Shown: positions 31,898 through 41,644 of the stretch, piece after piece
How the letters are laid out: each line of letters opens with the position of its first letter
Position numbering within the stretch: position 1 is the first letter of the stretch
Assembly: GCF_038006205.1 (NCBI RefSeq)
Contig: NZ_JBBOUU010000001.1
Location: 3,412,001 to 3,476,000 of the forward strand
Reading direction: 5' to 3'
From: Solibacillus sp. FSL R7-0668
Lineage (GTDB): Bacteria; Bacillota; Bacilli; Bacillales_A; Planococcaceae
Length of the DNA stretch: 64,000 bases
Translations under genes and position numbers: made by a program
The notes under the pieces: model-generated
What the model was told of the DNA's origin: nothing
What the model saw: only the letters and a program-made list of their open reading frames with translations
Database searches by the model: none

Positions 31898-34800
31898 TTA
31901 GATTTGCGCTCGAAACCATTTATATAAATCTTTTGCAATTAAAGAATACACAGTTTTATAATAACTATCCTCTGCTCCTACTAGTTTACTAAATGCAGCT
32001 TGGTCTTCTGCATAATGGTCAAGTATCACATCCTGGAAAATATCCTTAAACAAATTATTCTCAAACATTTCCGTGCTATTATTTTTGGCCATATTAACTA
32101 ATTTTAAATCCGGGTTCTGCTTAAATGATTTATAAAGCCTTTCAAGTAACACTCGGTCAGCGTCTGTAAAATCATTTGGGAAACGTTCGTTTACACGATG
32201 TATAATTTCTTCTAATGAATCACGCTCTTCTGGTGGCTTAATCCCAGCATTAATTTGCTTTGGATTACTTAATACACCTGGCTGTTCAGCTACAAGTGAG
32301 ATTTCTCCTTCAAAATCCTTTTGCAGCTTGTAATATTCCAATTTCACTTTATCCGATACATCGATTTTTTCACGCGTCTCTTTTGGAATGAATTTCAGTA
32401 AATAGTTCGTAAAAATATTTTCCTCTAATAATTCCATATCAAAGGTACGGTCTAATTGCGAAACATAGTTATACCATTTCCCAAAATTACGTAACGTCAC
32501 TCGGAATTCATATTGCGTATCCTTAGCAAGTTCGTTATAACGCTGAATGATTGGCTTAAATGAGCTTGAGATGCGCCCTAACAGACGTTCATCTTGCTTA
32601 TTTTGTGCTTGCTTAACTAGCTTCATCACTTGATCAATATCATCCTGATTGTAAATATTATATTTACGTAGCTTACTCTGTGTATCATAAATAAGATTAA
32701 TGTTAATCTCATTATCTAGAGTGGTTACTTCATAAAAGGGTTGGAAAGCTGCCAAAATTTCTTCTTCTGAATTTACAAAATCTAAAATAAACGTATCCTT
32801 TTTACCTTGCATTGTACGATTAAGTCGTGATAATGTTTGTACTGCCTTGACACCACTCAGCTTCTTATCGACAAACATAGTATGCAATAACGGCTCATCA
32901 AATCCTGTTTGGTACTTCTCTGCAACGATTAAAAGATTGAAATCTTCAGTATTAAATACTTCTTTTAATTGATTTTCCTTTACTCGCTCACCGTCTTTTG
33001 TCACATTCATCGATGGTTCTGTATAATCTACCCCATCATCACGTACAGTACCAGAAAATGCTACTAGCACATCTAAGTCTTTATATCCCTGTTCTGCTAT
33101 ATATGCCTTAAACTCCTGCATATATCGTACAGCATGTAAACGAGAAGGTGTGACAACCATTGCTTTTGCTTTGCCACCAATTGCCTTCTTCGTTAATGCA
33201 CGGAACTGTTCAATCATCACTTCTGTTTTTTGTCGTAACACCCACGGATGGAATGATTGATAGCTAGCAATAGCACGAACAGCTTCTGTTTTCGGAAGTT
33301 CTGGATTATCCTCAATTTCTTTTGCAATTCGGTATGAGGTTTTGTACGTCATATAGTTTTTCAATACATCTAAAATAAATTCTTCTTCAATTGCTTGACG
33401 CATACTGTAAACGTGGAAAGGTGCAAAACTGCCATCCATTTTCTTCGTGCCAAACATTTCGATTGTTTTTTCTTTTGGTGTAGCTGTAAACGCAAAGAAG
33501 CTTAAATTCTGATGACGTCCTTGTGCTAATAAAGTTTTCACTAATTCATCCTGATCATCTAACGTTGTCATTTCAATTTCTTCTTCAATATCTTGGTATT
33601 CTTTTAGAGTTACTTCTTTATCAGCTAAGGCTGCTTTTAATTTTTGAGCGCTATTACCCGTTTGAGACGAATGCGCTTCATCAACAATGACTGCAAAATT
33701 TCGTCCATTAGAAGCATCTACTTCTTCATAAATGACCGGGAACTTTTGCAATGTCGTAATAATAATTTTTTTACCATCATTAATTGCATTTTTTAAATCT
33801 TGAGAGGTCTTTCGATCGTCAATAATTTCTACTTGTCCCGTAGTATGGTCAAAACTCATTATTGTTTTTTGCAGCTGACGATCTAATACAGTACGGTCTG
33901 TCACAATGATAGTTGAGGCAAAAATTGGCGTATCTTCATCATTATGAATCGAGGCAAGGTGATATGCTAACCATGCAATACTGTTGGACTTGCCTGACCC
34001 AGCACTATGTTGAATTAAATAGTTTTCTCCACTGCCCTTTTCCTTCACATCTGCAATCAACTTACGTACAACATCTAATTGATGATAACGAGGGAATATA
34101 AGTGTTTTCTTCGCTTCATCATAATTCATGAAACGTTGTAATATATCCATGACATTATCGCGATGCAACACCTGTTCCCAAAGATATGCTGTAGGATATC
34201 CTTCTGCATTTACTGGATTCCCTTTACCGCCAACATTGCCTGCACCATTAGAACCTTGATTAAACGGTAAAAAATATGTTTTTCGACCTGCTAACTTCGT
34301 TGTCATAAATACTTCATAATGATCCACTGCAAAGTACACTAAAAAACGAGTATTCAACTGAAAAGCTAATTCTTTAGGATCACGGTTTTCTCGGAATTGA
34401 ATTTTTGCATGTTCAACAGATTGACCAGTATATTGATTTTTTAATTCTAACGCAATAATCGGAATCCCGTTTAACATCAATACCATATCAATTGTATTGT
34501 GGTTATTTGGGCTATATGCAAATTGGCGAACACACGTAAACTGATTAGCTTCGTATCTCGCTAATACGTCGTAATTCAATCCAGAGACAGGTTTGAAATA
34601 CGCAATCTTTAATGAAACGCCACGATCTTTTATGCCATGACGTAATACATGTAGTAATCCATGCATTTGTATTTCTTCGTTAAATCGCTTCAAAAATTTC
34701 CGAAGAACATCTTCTTTATAAATCTTTTCATAACGTTCCCATTGCTTCGGTTGTGTCTTTTGAATAAAGGTAATTAACTTATCTAAATCAAGTCCCATAC

Positions 34801-34906
34801 TAGCATCATAGCCACAGTGCTGAAACTTTTCACTAGTCCATCCACCTTGGCCTGTTAAAACTGATTCAATATCTTGTTCAAAGCGAATCTCCTTCAGTTC
34901 AACCAA
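31898..34906 (-). CDS. hsdR: Type I restriction endonuclease subunit R (system 2)
   Basis: This 1002-aa HsdR is collinear with that of system 1 but clearly diverged. Nuclease residues are Asp140 and E154-L-K156 (NTIDMVLMLNGIPIIALELKN). The motor has HSAGSGKSNSIAWLA, VIVDEAHSSQTG, SFFAFTATPKE and VQTLSRLNR. The start is a TTG at 34906 behind GGGGGGAT. It follows hsdS by 11 bp. It restricts unmodified DNA together with the HsdM and HsdS upstream. The similarity of the two R subunits suggests the same type I family, but independent acquisition. Confidence 0.95.
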   Translation of the reverse strand: MVELKEIRFEQDIESVLTGQGGWTSEKFQHCGYDASMGLDLDKLITFIQKTQPKQWERYEKIYKEDVLRKFLKRFNEEIQMHGLLHVLRHGIKDRGVSLKIAYFKPVSGLNYDVLARYEANQFTCVRQFAYSPNNHNTIDMVLMLNGIPIIALELKNQYTGQSVEHAKIQFRENRDPKELAFQLNTRFLVYFAVDHYEVFMTTKLAGRKTYFLPFNQGSNGAGNVGGKGNPVNAEGYPTAYLWEQVLHRDNVMDILQRFMNYDEAKKTLIFPRYHQLDVVRKLIADVKEKGSGENYLIQHSAGSGKSNSIAWLAYHLASIHNDEDTPIFASTIIVTDRTVLDRQLQKTIMSFDHTTGQVEIIDDRKTSQDLKNAINDGKKIIITTLQKFPVIYEEVDASNGRNFAVIVDEAHSSQTGNSAQKLKAALADKEVTLKEYQDIEEEIEMTTLDDQDELVKTLLAQGRHQNLSFFAFTATPKEKTIEMFGTKKMDGSFAPFHVYSMRQAIEEEFILDVLKNYMTYKTSYRIAKEIEDNPELPKTEAVRAIASYQSFHPWVLRQKTEVMIEQFRALTKKAIGGKAKAMVVTPSRLHAVRYMQEFKAYIAEQGYKDLDVLVAFSGTVRDDGVDYTEPSMNVTKDGERVKENQLKEVFNTEDFNLLIVAEKYQTGFDEPLLHTMFVDKKLSGVKAVQTLSRLNRTMQGKKDTFILDFVNSEEEILAAFQPFYEVTTLDNEININLIYDTQSKLRKYNIYNQDDIDQVMKLVKQAQNKQDERLLGRISSSFKPIIQRYNELAKDTQYEFRVTLRNFGKWYNYVSQLDRTFDMELLEENIFTNYLLKFIPKETREKIDVSDKVKLEYYKLQKDFEGEISLVAEQPGVLSNPKQINAGIKPPEERDSLEEIIHRVNERFPNDFTDADRVLLERLYKSFKQNPDLKLVNMAKNNSTEMFENNLFKDIFQDVILDHYAEDQAAFSKLVGAEDSYYKTVYSLIAKDLYKWFRAQI

Positions 34907-34917
34907 AACTATCCCCC

Positions 34918-36174
34918 CTAGACTTCTTTTTTGCCTGTTACGTATTCGTAAATTAAAGATTTTTTATATTGCTCTAATTCTTGAATTACTTTTTCCTTAT
35001 CATTAATAATGATGTTAATACCACTCAATTTATCATTCAAATAACTTACAATTTGATTTTGTTCAAATCGATTTGGTAACACAATAATTAGATTTGACAA
35101 TTCCTCTCTGTTTATTTTTGGCATTTTAACCCTATCTGCTGTAATCATACTAACTTGATGTTTAAAATAATATGACATCATTAAGTAAATAATAAATTCA
35201 CTATTTTCTGTTGTATCAATTGGATACATATCAGCGCTACAAAGACCATCAAAAGGTGCAATTACGACTTTATTAAGTTTTGGACGAATTTTAGAATATA
35301 AAATTTGCCCCTTATAAAAATAATAATTACTACTAGAAACTCCGGACTCTTTAACGGTTTTAAATTTTATTAATTTGGCTGTATCTTTTTCTATATCATC
35401 TGGAGAAACTTGTTGAAAATTAGGAAAATCATTAGGATTCACTAGATTGGATTTTATATTTATAACATTACCAAATTTCAAAACGCTCCATTTAACAGGT
35501 ATATATCCCATCCACTCAATCCCACTGTCCTTCATCTCACCATTTTTATCTAACCCTTTTGTTACTACTTCTGTAATTAACGTTTCCTTGTATTTTTTTA
35601 ATTCTTCGATGGATTGTTGGGTGTCTTTTATTAATTTAGAAATACGATTCAATTTTTCATTTAAAAACTGAACAATTTTTTCTTGTTCTTCTTTAGATGG
35701 ATAAACTATTGGAAAATTTTTTATCGTTTCATCGTTTAAAGTCCATCTATTTTCATAAGAAACTCCTTTACCATGTGTAAAAAAAGATCCTAGCCAATAT
35801 TGTAATTTAAAATAATAATTATAAAAATAAGGATTTGTATCTTTATTAGCTTGAAGATTTACATATGCAGGACTAATAACACCACAAACTTCTGATATAT
35901 TAGAATTGTCACCACTAACTAAATCCATAGGGTTAATTAAAATGTCACCTGGTGCAACTGGATTATAATTTGAATAATCAGCAGCAATTTGTCCTTCCCC
36001 TGTCGAAATATCCCTAATTTTAATTCCACTTCTAGCTAAAGTTAATATATCGAAATTTTCACTGTTAGGTTTTCCTTTTTTTCTAAAGAAATTATGCTTA
36101 ACCTTTTTCACTTGCCAATTAATTGGTATTTCACCAATCCACTTGACACCTGAGTCTTTCATTAGTCTAGTCAA
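34918..36174 (-). CDS. hsdS: Type I restriction specificity subunit S (system 2)
   Basis: TTG 36174 is used because AGGATG lies 9 nt before it and it overlaps hsdM by 8 bp; an ATG four codons later lacks a site. The 418-aa protein has two TRDs, each opened by an MKDSGxxW-G-IP-x-W block (residues ~5-18 and ~213-228). Helical spacers follow (EEQEKIVQFLNEKLNRISKLI and EQNQIVSYLNDKLSGINIII). The TRDs differ from those of system 1, so a different target is expected. Confidence 0.93.
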   Translation of the reverse strand: MTRLMKDSGVKWIGEIPINWQVKKVKHNFFRKKGKPNSENFDILTLARSGIKIRDISTGEGQIAADYSNYNPVAPGDILINPMDLVSGDNSNISEVCGVISPAYVNLQANKDTNPYFYNYYFKLQYWLGSFFTHGKGVSYENRWTLNDETIKNFPIVYPSKEEQEKIVQFLNEKLNRISKLIKDTQQSIEELKKYKETLITEVVTKGLDKNGEMKDSGIEWMGYIPVKWSVLKFGNVINIKSNLVNPNDFPNFQQVSPDDIEKDTAKLIKFKTVKESGVSSSNYYFYKGQILYSKIRPKLNKVVIAPFDGLCSADMYPIDTTENSEFIIYLMMSYYFKHQVSMITADRVKMPKINREELSNLIIVLPNRFEQNQIVSYLNDKLSGINIIINDKEKVIQELEQYKKSLIYEYVTGKKEV

Positions 36175-37951
36175 CGTTACTCACATCCTTGCCTGATAAT
36201 GCTTCGAAGTTTGCTACGATAGATTCCTCAAGTTTTTTGATTCGTTCTGCAATTGCTTCTGACGGTTCTGGTGCTGAGTATTTGTAGAATAGTCGTGTAA
36301 ATGGTATTTCGTAACCCATTTTGTCTTTGCTACGATCTATCCATGCATCTGGATTAAACGGCAATACTTCTCGTTCAAAGTAATCCTGGATGTCTTCTTT
36401 TAACGGAATGTCTTCTGTATCACGTAAGCTTGTATCTGCTACTGGTTTGCCTTTTTTTAATATGATATTGCCTTGTTCATCGCGTTGAGAGCTTTCGATT
36501 GTCACTTTTGTAAAGCCAAAATCAGCATTATCAAAGATTTTTGATTCTACTACTTTATCGCCTACGATATATTCTTTATTATCAAACTCACCATACGCTT
36601 GTACAATAACATCACGGCATTTCCCATCAATATCAACTCGTTTATTCCCTATATTTTTACGGCGTTTTATAAACATTTTTGATGCGTCAAGTAGTTGAAC
36701 TTTGCCTTGTCTTTGTGCTGATTTATTTTTTGTTAAAATCCAGACATACGTAGAAATTCCTGTGTTATAGAATAAATCCGTTGGGAGTTGAACGATTGCT
36801 TCTAGCCAATCATTTTCAATCACATATTGTCTAATTGCACTCTCGCCACCACCTGCATTACCTGAGAACAATGCTGAACCGTTGTGTACAATCGCCATGC
36901 GTCCTGTTTCTTTTAATTTAGAAAGTCCATTTAATTGGAATAATAATTGACCATCGCTAATTTTAGGCAAGCCAACACCAAAGCGACCGTTTTCACCTTT
37001 TTGATGTTCTTCCTCTACCTTTTGCTTGTCTTTTTTCCAATCAATACCAAAAGGTGGGTTAGAAATGCAGTAATCAAACGTGTAGCCTTCAAATTGGTCG
37101 TTAGATAATGTACTACCTAATGCCATGTTGTCTGGATTACCACCACGAATCATTGTATCGGCTTTTGCTATAGCATACGTTTCAGGATTTAACTCTTGTC
37201 CAAAAGTTACAACTTCCGCATGACTATTGAAATCATGAATACGCTCCATCATAGCTGACAGCATTTGAGACGTCCCCATCGTTTGGTCATACACTGTTTT
37301 TACAACATCTTGACCTGTTAATGTACTTTGATCTTCAACTAACAATAAATCCGTCATTAAATAAATGACATCACGGCTCGTAAAGTGCGCCCCAGCTTCT
37401 TCGTTATAGCTTTCCGAAAATTTTCGAACAAGTTCTTCGAAAATATACCCCATATCCGTACTCGTTACTTTATCTGGTCCTAAGTACGAATCTTTTTTAT
37501 TAAACTCTTGAATGACATGGTATAAAGCATCGTTCTCTGCCATCGTTGTTATCTCAATATCAAATTTAAAGTTCGCTAAAATATCCTGCATGTTATCAGA
37601 AAAACCATTTAAGTATTTTCGGAAGTTTTCTTCGATATTTGCAGGATCTGCAAGTAATTTATCAAAAGTATATTCACTTGTGTTGTAAAAAGAATAACCC
37701 GCAGCTTTTTCTAACATACGTTTTTGCATCGCATCATTCATATTTTTGCATTGTTCTACAGCTGCCCATACTTTTTCACGCGAAGGCATTAGCGTGTCGT
37801 GTAAACGCTTTATAACGGTCATAGGAAGAATCACTTTTCCATATTCGTGAGGCTTGTATAACCCTCTTAAAATATCCGCTACGTTCCAAATTAAATTGGC
37901 TTGTTTTTGGACATTTTGCGTTGTCTGTTGATTTCTGTTTAATTCACTCAT
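36167..37951 (-). CDS. hsdM: Type I N6-adenine DNA methyltransferase subunit M (system 2)
   Basis: ATG 37951 (AAGGAG 7 nt upstream) is preferred over the frame start at 37981, giving 594 aa. The N-terminal helical domain (IWNVADILRGLYKPHEYGKVILPMTVIKRLHD) is close to system 1. Motif I reads VYDQTMGTSQM (219-230), departing from GTGG, and motif IV is NPPF (298-301). FYNTGISTYVWIL and RDTEDIPL are conserved. It lies 72 bp after the fused methylase-specificity gene and overlaps hsdS. All catalytic features except the motif I glycine pair look normal. Confidence 0.93.
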   Translation of the reverse strand: MSELNRNQQTTQNVQKQANLIWNVADILRGLYKPHEYGKVILPMTVIKRLHDTLMPSREKVWAAVEQCKNMNDAMQKRMLEKAAGYSFYNTSEYTFDKLLADPANIEENFRKYLNGFSDNMQDILANFKFDIEITTMAENDALYHVIQEFNKKDSYLGPDKVTSTDMGYIFEELVRKFSESYNEEAGAHFTSRDVIYLMTDLLLVEDQSTLTGQDVVKTVYDQTMGTSQMLSAMMERIHDFNSHAEVVTFGQELNPETYAIAKADTMIRGGNPDNMALGSTLSNDQFEGYTFDYCISNPPFGIDWKKDKQKVEEEHQKGENGRFGVGLPKISDGQLLFQLNGLSKLKETGRMAIVHNGSALFSGNAGGGESAIRQYVIENDWLEAIVQLPTDLFYNTGISTYVWILTKNKSAQRQGKVQLLDASKMFIKRRKNIGNKRVDIDGKCRDVIVQAYGEFDNKEYIVGDKVVESKIFDNADFGFTKVTIESSQRDEQGNIILKKGKPVADTSLRDTEDIPLKEDIQDYFEREVLPFNPDAWIDRSKDKMGYEIPFTRLFYKYSAPEPSEAIAERIKKLEESIVANFEALSGKDVSNVD

Positions 37952-38023
37952 TTTCAGTCTCCTTAATAATACATATTTCACTAGAAACCCTTTAATAAAG
38001 GGCTTCTTACCATTTAAAAATAT

Positions 38024-39898
38024 TTATAACTTAGTTACAGCTTGAAATGCTGCGGTTAACCCCATTTTCTCATAAAGATCATAGTAATTGGCATTATATT
38101 TTTCCTTCGCCAATCGAATTGCATCTTCTAATTCGTTATCTGCATTCAAAAATTTCTTACCTAATGCTCGCTGTATATCAGCATCTATTTTTGGAACAAG
38201 AATTGATTCAATATCCTTCACACTCAATACCGTCACAGCAGTTCCCTTTTGCTTGGAAGTTATATAATACGTACCAATTGGACTTTCTAAAAACGATTTA
38301 ATGAAATAAGAATTCACATCGTTATTAGGTCGAATAATTATAAAATTATGCGATGCAACAAGCTTTCTATCTAACTGCGGTACAACAGCAATCTTAATAG
38401 CACTACCTCGACTAGATAATAAAATATCTCCCTCTATCACTTCATAAGCATTTGCCTTTTCTGGATCTAAATCAATTGCATTTAACTGCTCGAACTGAAT
38501 TTTGCCATCTTGAACATCCGCTAATTGAAGTAATTGGTATTCTCCATCCTGCTGCTCTAATTCTTTTTTGGGCGGCGTATTCATCCCCCTAATGATCTTT
38601 GCTAATTGCTTCATACTAACTTTTGGTTCTGGTGAATTTTCATAAGCATTTTTATTAACTAAAACTTCTCCAAAAATACTTTCCACATCGTCAACAGTAA
38701 AATAATTTCCGATATTTAAGTTAGCATCTTCAATATCCTCAATAGAAACAAACATGCTATATTGTTTAATTTCTTCAGCATTATAATATGCATTTATAAT
38801 TTTTTCTTGATCCTCTAACCTTAAAATGTTTTGCCCACGTGATTTTTCTACATGGTCTTGCGCATTAATAAATTGAATTTTACCTTTACGTTCAGATGAC
38901 TTGTTTTTATTTAAAATAAGAATAACTACAGGGATATTAGTAGTAGCAAATAGATTTTGCGGAAGACCAATAACTGCTTCAATTAAATCTTCATCTATAA
39001 GTGCTTGCCTAATCTTCTTATCTGCACCGCCTCTAAATAGAGTACCATGTGTAACGACAAGTGCAGCTTTCCCATCTTCTTTTAATGATGCTAATGCGTG
39101 CTGTATAAATGCCATATCCGCATTAGAATTACTCGGAATGCCGTACTTATACCGATTGTACAGGTCATATTCAGCATTTTCACTGCCCCAGTTTTTTAGC
39201 ATAAATGGGAAATTCATAAGCACATAATCAAACTTTTTAAGTTGCCCTTCAACAAATGCAGGTTCTAATAAAGTATCTCCCAATACATATTTAAAATCGA
39301 ATCCTTGAATTATTAAATTCATTTTACCTAGAGCATAGGTTGATGGGTTTATTTCTTGACCAAATAGTTGAACACTTTGTCCATGCTTATTTGCATATTT
39401 AGCTGCCTCTGTTAAAAGTAATCCGATACCTGCTGTACCATCATATACAGAACCAGACTTAATATTTAATAGCGGTGGGAGTAACGTAGTAATAGAATTC
39501 GGTGTGATAGACTCACCACCCGCTTTACCTTCTTGAGAAGCTAGAAAATATAACGTGTCTTGAAATAACTTTGGTGTAATTTGAATTTTATTGATAAGCG
39601 ATACTAATCTCTCGACAGTTTTATCATCTAAATCCATGATTTCTTGTATAGCAAATAAACCTTTTAACTCTGGATTTTTACTTTCAATATCTAATATGGC
39701 CTTTACTAACTTGTCTTTCAATTCCTGATTGGAAAAAATAATATTACTCCATTTAGTCAGCTTTGGAACTTTAAAACGATCATCACCTTCCAAAAACTTC
39801 ACCATCATTGTTGAAGTTACTATTTTCTTTTGTGTACTTGTATCTACTTCGCCTCTTAAAACATCAAAAGCTTTCCATACACCATTTAAATCCTCCAT
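38024..39898 (-). CDS. Fused HsdM-like methyltransferase with HsdS-like C-domain
   Basis: The 624-aa protein starts at ATG 39898 with AGGAGG. Residues 1-120 are helical and unlike the other two HsdM proteins. SAM motif I is YDGTAGIG (152-159). Motif IV is MNFPF (228-232), where N-x-P-F is kept but the first proline is Phe. Residues ~425-600 form one target-recognition domain (KVSMKQLAKIIRG ... YEVIEGDILLSSRGSAIKIAVV ... SVKDIESILVPKI). One TRD fused to a methylase is a half-S arrangement, so a dimer could read a palindromic site. As first gene of the system 2 operon it may be an extra modification enzyme or a regulator. Confidence 0.8.
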   Translation of the reverse strand: MEDLNGVWKAFDVLRGEVDTSTQKKIVTSTMMVKFLEGDDRFKVPKLTKWSNIIFSNQELKDKLVKAILDIESKNPELKGLFAIQEIMDLDDKTVERLVSLINKIQITPKLFQDTLYFLASQEGKAGGESITPNSITTLLPPLLNIKSGSVYDGTAGIGLLLTEAAKYANKHGQSVQLFGQEINPSTYALGKMNLIIQGFDFKYVLGDTLLEPAFVEGQLKKFDYVLMNFPFMLKNWGSENAEYDLYNRYKYGIPSNSNADMAFIQHALASLKEDGKAALVVTHGTLFRGGADKKIRQALIDEDLIEAVIGLPQNLFATTNIPVVILILNKNKSSERKGKIQFINAQDHVEKSRGQNILRLEDQEKIINAYYNAEEIKQYSMFVSIEDIEDANLNIGNYFTVDDVESIFGEVLVNKNAYENSPEPKVSMKQLAKIIRGMNTPPKKELEQQDGEYQLLQLADVQDGKIQFEQLNAIDLDPEKANAYEVIEGDILLSSRGSAIKIAVVPQLDRKLVASHNFIIIRPNNDVNSYFIKSFLESPIGTYYITSKQKGTAVTVLSVKDIESILVPKIDADIQRALGKKFLNADNELEDAIRLAKEKYNANYYDLYEKMGLTAAFQAVTKL

Positions 39899-40184
39899 AA
39901 AAACCTCCTAATATGAATTACTCTAAAAAGTAATTCAATTAACTTTTTATTTATTTTTAAAAAAATAGGGCGGAAATTCAAACCAATTTTTTTACCTTAA
40001 TAAAAAGATAACAGTTTTGAAAAAGAAAGTAAAGTGTTTTTATTAAAAAGTTTTTAGTTTACCAAAAAAGTTAATGCAATTACTTTTATTTGTAGTTTAA
40101 TAATTGTTTCATTTCTTTTATTTTAATGAAAATAAAACGAACTATACTATCTCTTTAAAAAGATTCAAGTAATAGTTCGTCTTT
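39899..40184. other. AT-rich region upstream of the methylase fusion, with hairpin
   Basis: Very A/T-rich sequence containing TAATTCAATTAACTT-type repeats close to the start codon. A hairpin at 40138-40178 (CGAACTAT/ATAGTTCG) is followed by TTTTT on the plus strand. The promoter of the R-M operon should be here; no unambiguous boxes. Confidence 0.35.
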
Positions 40185-40298
40185 TTGATTGAAAGAATTT
40201 TTTATGTAATTAAAGTAATAAGCCCTCCAGGTTTAAAAGGATATGACTTATTAGAGCTTATTAATGGTCACCAATATGAGTATCTAATTGTATTTTAA
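40185..40298 (+). pseudogene. Short coding-like fragment
   Basis: A 37-codon frame from TTG 40185 reads LIERIFYVIKVISPPGLKGYDLLELINGHQYEYLIVF before TAA. It begins inside the T-run of a terminator-like hairpin and lacks a ribosome site. The composition looks like real protein, so it may be the C-terminal scrap of a lost gene. No family recognised. Confidence 0.2.
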
Positions 40299-40576
40299 CC
40301 ACTGTTAAGAGTACATTTCCTATAAAGTTCCTTTTATTAGTTACTATTAATATTGACTAAAAACTACTATGCAAACCCCCAGTAGCAGTAATGATTTTAA
40401 GCATTTACTAACTTCATGTCATCACTTATTAACAGTTGTAATTCAATCTTTTTGACATTGGTAACTATTTATAGTCACCACTTACGGTTTGTATATTATT
40501 TTTTGTCTTTCACAGATAAGATACGAATGTTATTTAAGTTATTCAATTCATTTTTTCAATAAGAATTTTCTTTAAC
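40299..40576. other. Non-coding spacer
   Basis: About 280 bp between the fragment and the stop of the HTH/coiled-coil gene. I see no gene, promoter or strong hairpin in it. Confidence 0.3.
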
Positions 40577-41536
40577 TTACTTTGCAAACACAATTTTTTT
40601 ACTCGCTAACAATACACTTTCTTTTGATGCCATTTGTTTTTTCAATTCGTTACGCTTTTCTTCAATATCTTTTTTTAGTGCAGCTAACTTAATTTCAAGT
40701 GCGACCAATTCAATCGATTTTTCCGTAACTTTCTCTTTTGATTTAGCTAACCTCTCCTCTACATCCAGATCAATTAACTCACTTATAGTGATATTAATTA
40801 TTTCATTTTGCTTTTTAAAGTAACTTTTTCTATCCCCAAGCATTTCAGTTAATAATCGATTCCACTTCACTTGATTTAAATCATTTCTAAATTCATTATT
40901 CAACAATGTGATTTCGTTTTCTAACTCGAAATATTTTATAGATGTAATCCGTTCTTCAGTTACTAGCTTTAGAAGCGAATCATTTAGCTTCAACATTTGT
41001 AATTCAATTTCAGAAATTTTTTGGGCAAATTCATAAAGCTTCAATAAATTACGACTTAACTCCAAATTTTTTGCATTTAAAATATCAATCTTTGCTTCCA
41101 ATATTTGAATCGTTTGCGTATTTAGTAAAAAATCATGCTCAATATCGCTTGCAACTTCAGAAGGGGTATTCTTACCCTTATGTACATCTTGTATAAGGCC
41201 TAGCGCAAATTTAACATCAGTATAATTAAACCCTTGTTTTGAGCAAATTAAATTCGCTAGAAATATTTTATAAACATCATATATATCTAACTTATAATTC
41301 CTACCAACTCTTGAATCAACAAGATATTCGTCCTTAATTAGTAACTTCATTATATTTCTTACGTCATTGTCATTTCTGTCAAGGATACGAGCTACATCTA
41401 TTGTTGAATATCTTCCTGCAACATTTAACGTTATCACTGACACAGGAAATAATTCTTCTTCATCTCTTTTTGTAACCAAATACTTATATAGTGGGTCCTC
41501 TTTAAACCTATTTAATAATAATTGTTTAATTTCCAT
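40577..41536 (-). CDS. Winged/MerR-like HTH protein with long coiled coil
   Basis: ATG 41536 is chosen (AGGAG 5 nt upstream) instead of a GTG six codons earlier. The 319-aa protein has an N-terminal DNA-binding region (YSTIDVARILDRNDNDVRNIMKLLIKDEYLVDSRVGRNYKLDIYDVYKIFL) and then mostly heptad-rich coiled coil from about residue 140 to the end. This plan (MerR-like HTH plus coiled coil) occurs in plasmid and ICE maintenance or partition proteins. Its neighbour is a replication-initiator-like gene transcribed in the same direction. A DNA-segregation or regulator role is plausible but unproven. Confidence 0.55.
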   Translation of the reverse strand: MEIKQLLLNRFKEDPLYKYLVTKRDEEELFPVSVITLNVAGRYSTIDVARILDRNDNDVRNIMKLLIKDEYLVDSRVGRNYKLDIYDVYKIFLANLICSKQGFNYTDVKFALGLIQDVHKGKNTPSEVASDIEHDFLLNTQTIQILEAKIDILNAKNLELSRNLLKLYEFAQKISEIELQMLKLNDSLLKLVTEERITSIKYFELENEITLLNNEFRNDLNQVKWNRLLTEMLGDRKSYFKKQNEIINITISELIDLDVEERLAKSKEKVTEKSIELVALEIKLAALKKDIEEKRNELKKQMASKESVLLASKKIVFAK

Positions 41537-41644
41537 AACTTCTCCTAACAGCACTCTTGCAGTGATTTAATATTAAGAGCATTCCTTAACGGTTAACCGA
41601 TTAACGAATGCTCTCGACTTTACAAAACTGATTATATTCTATAA

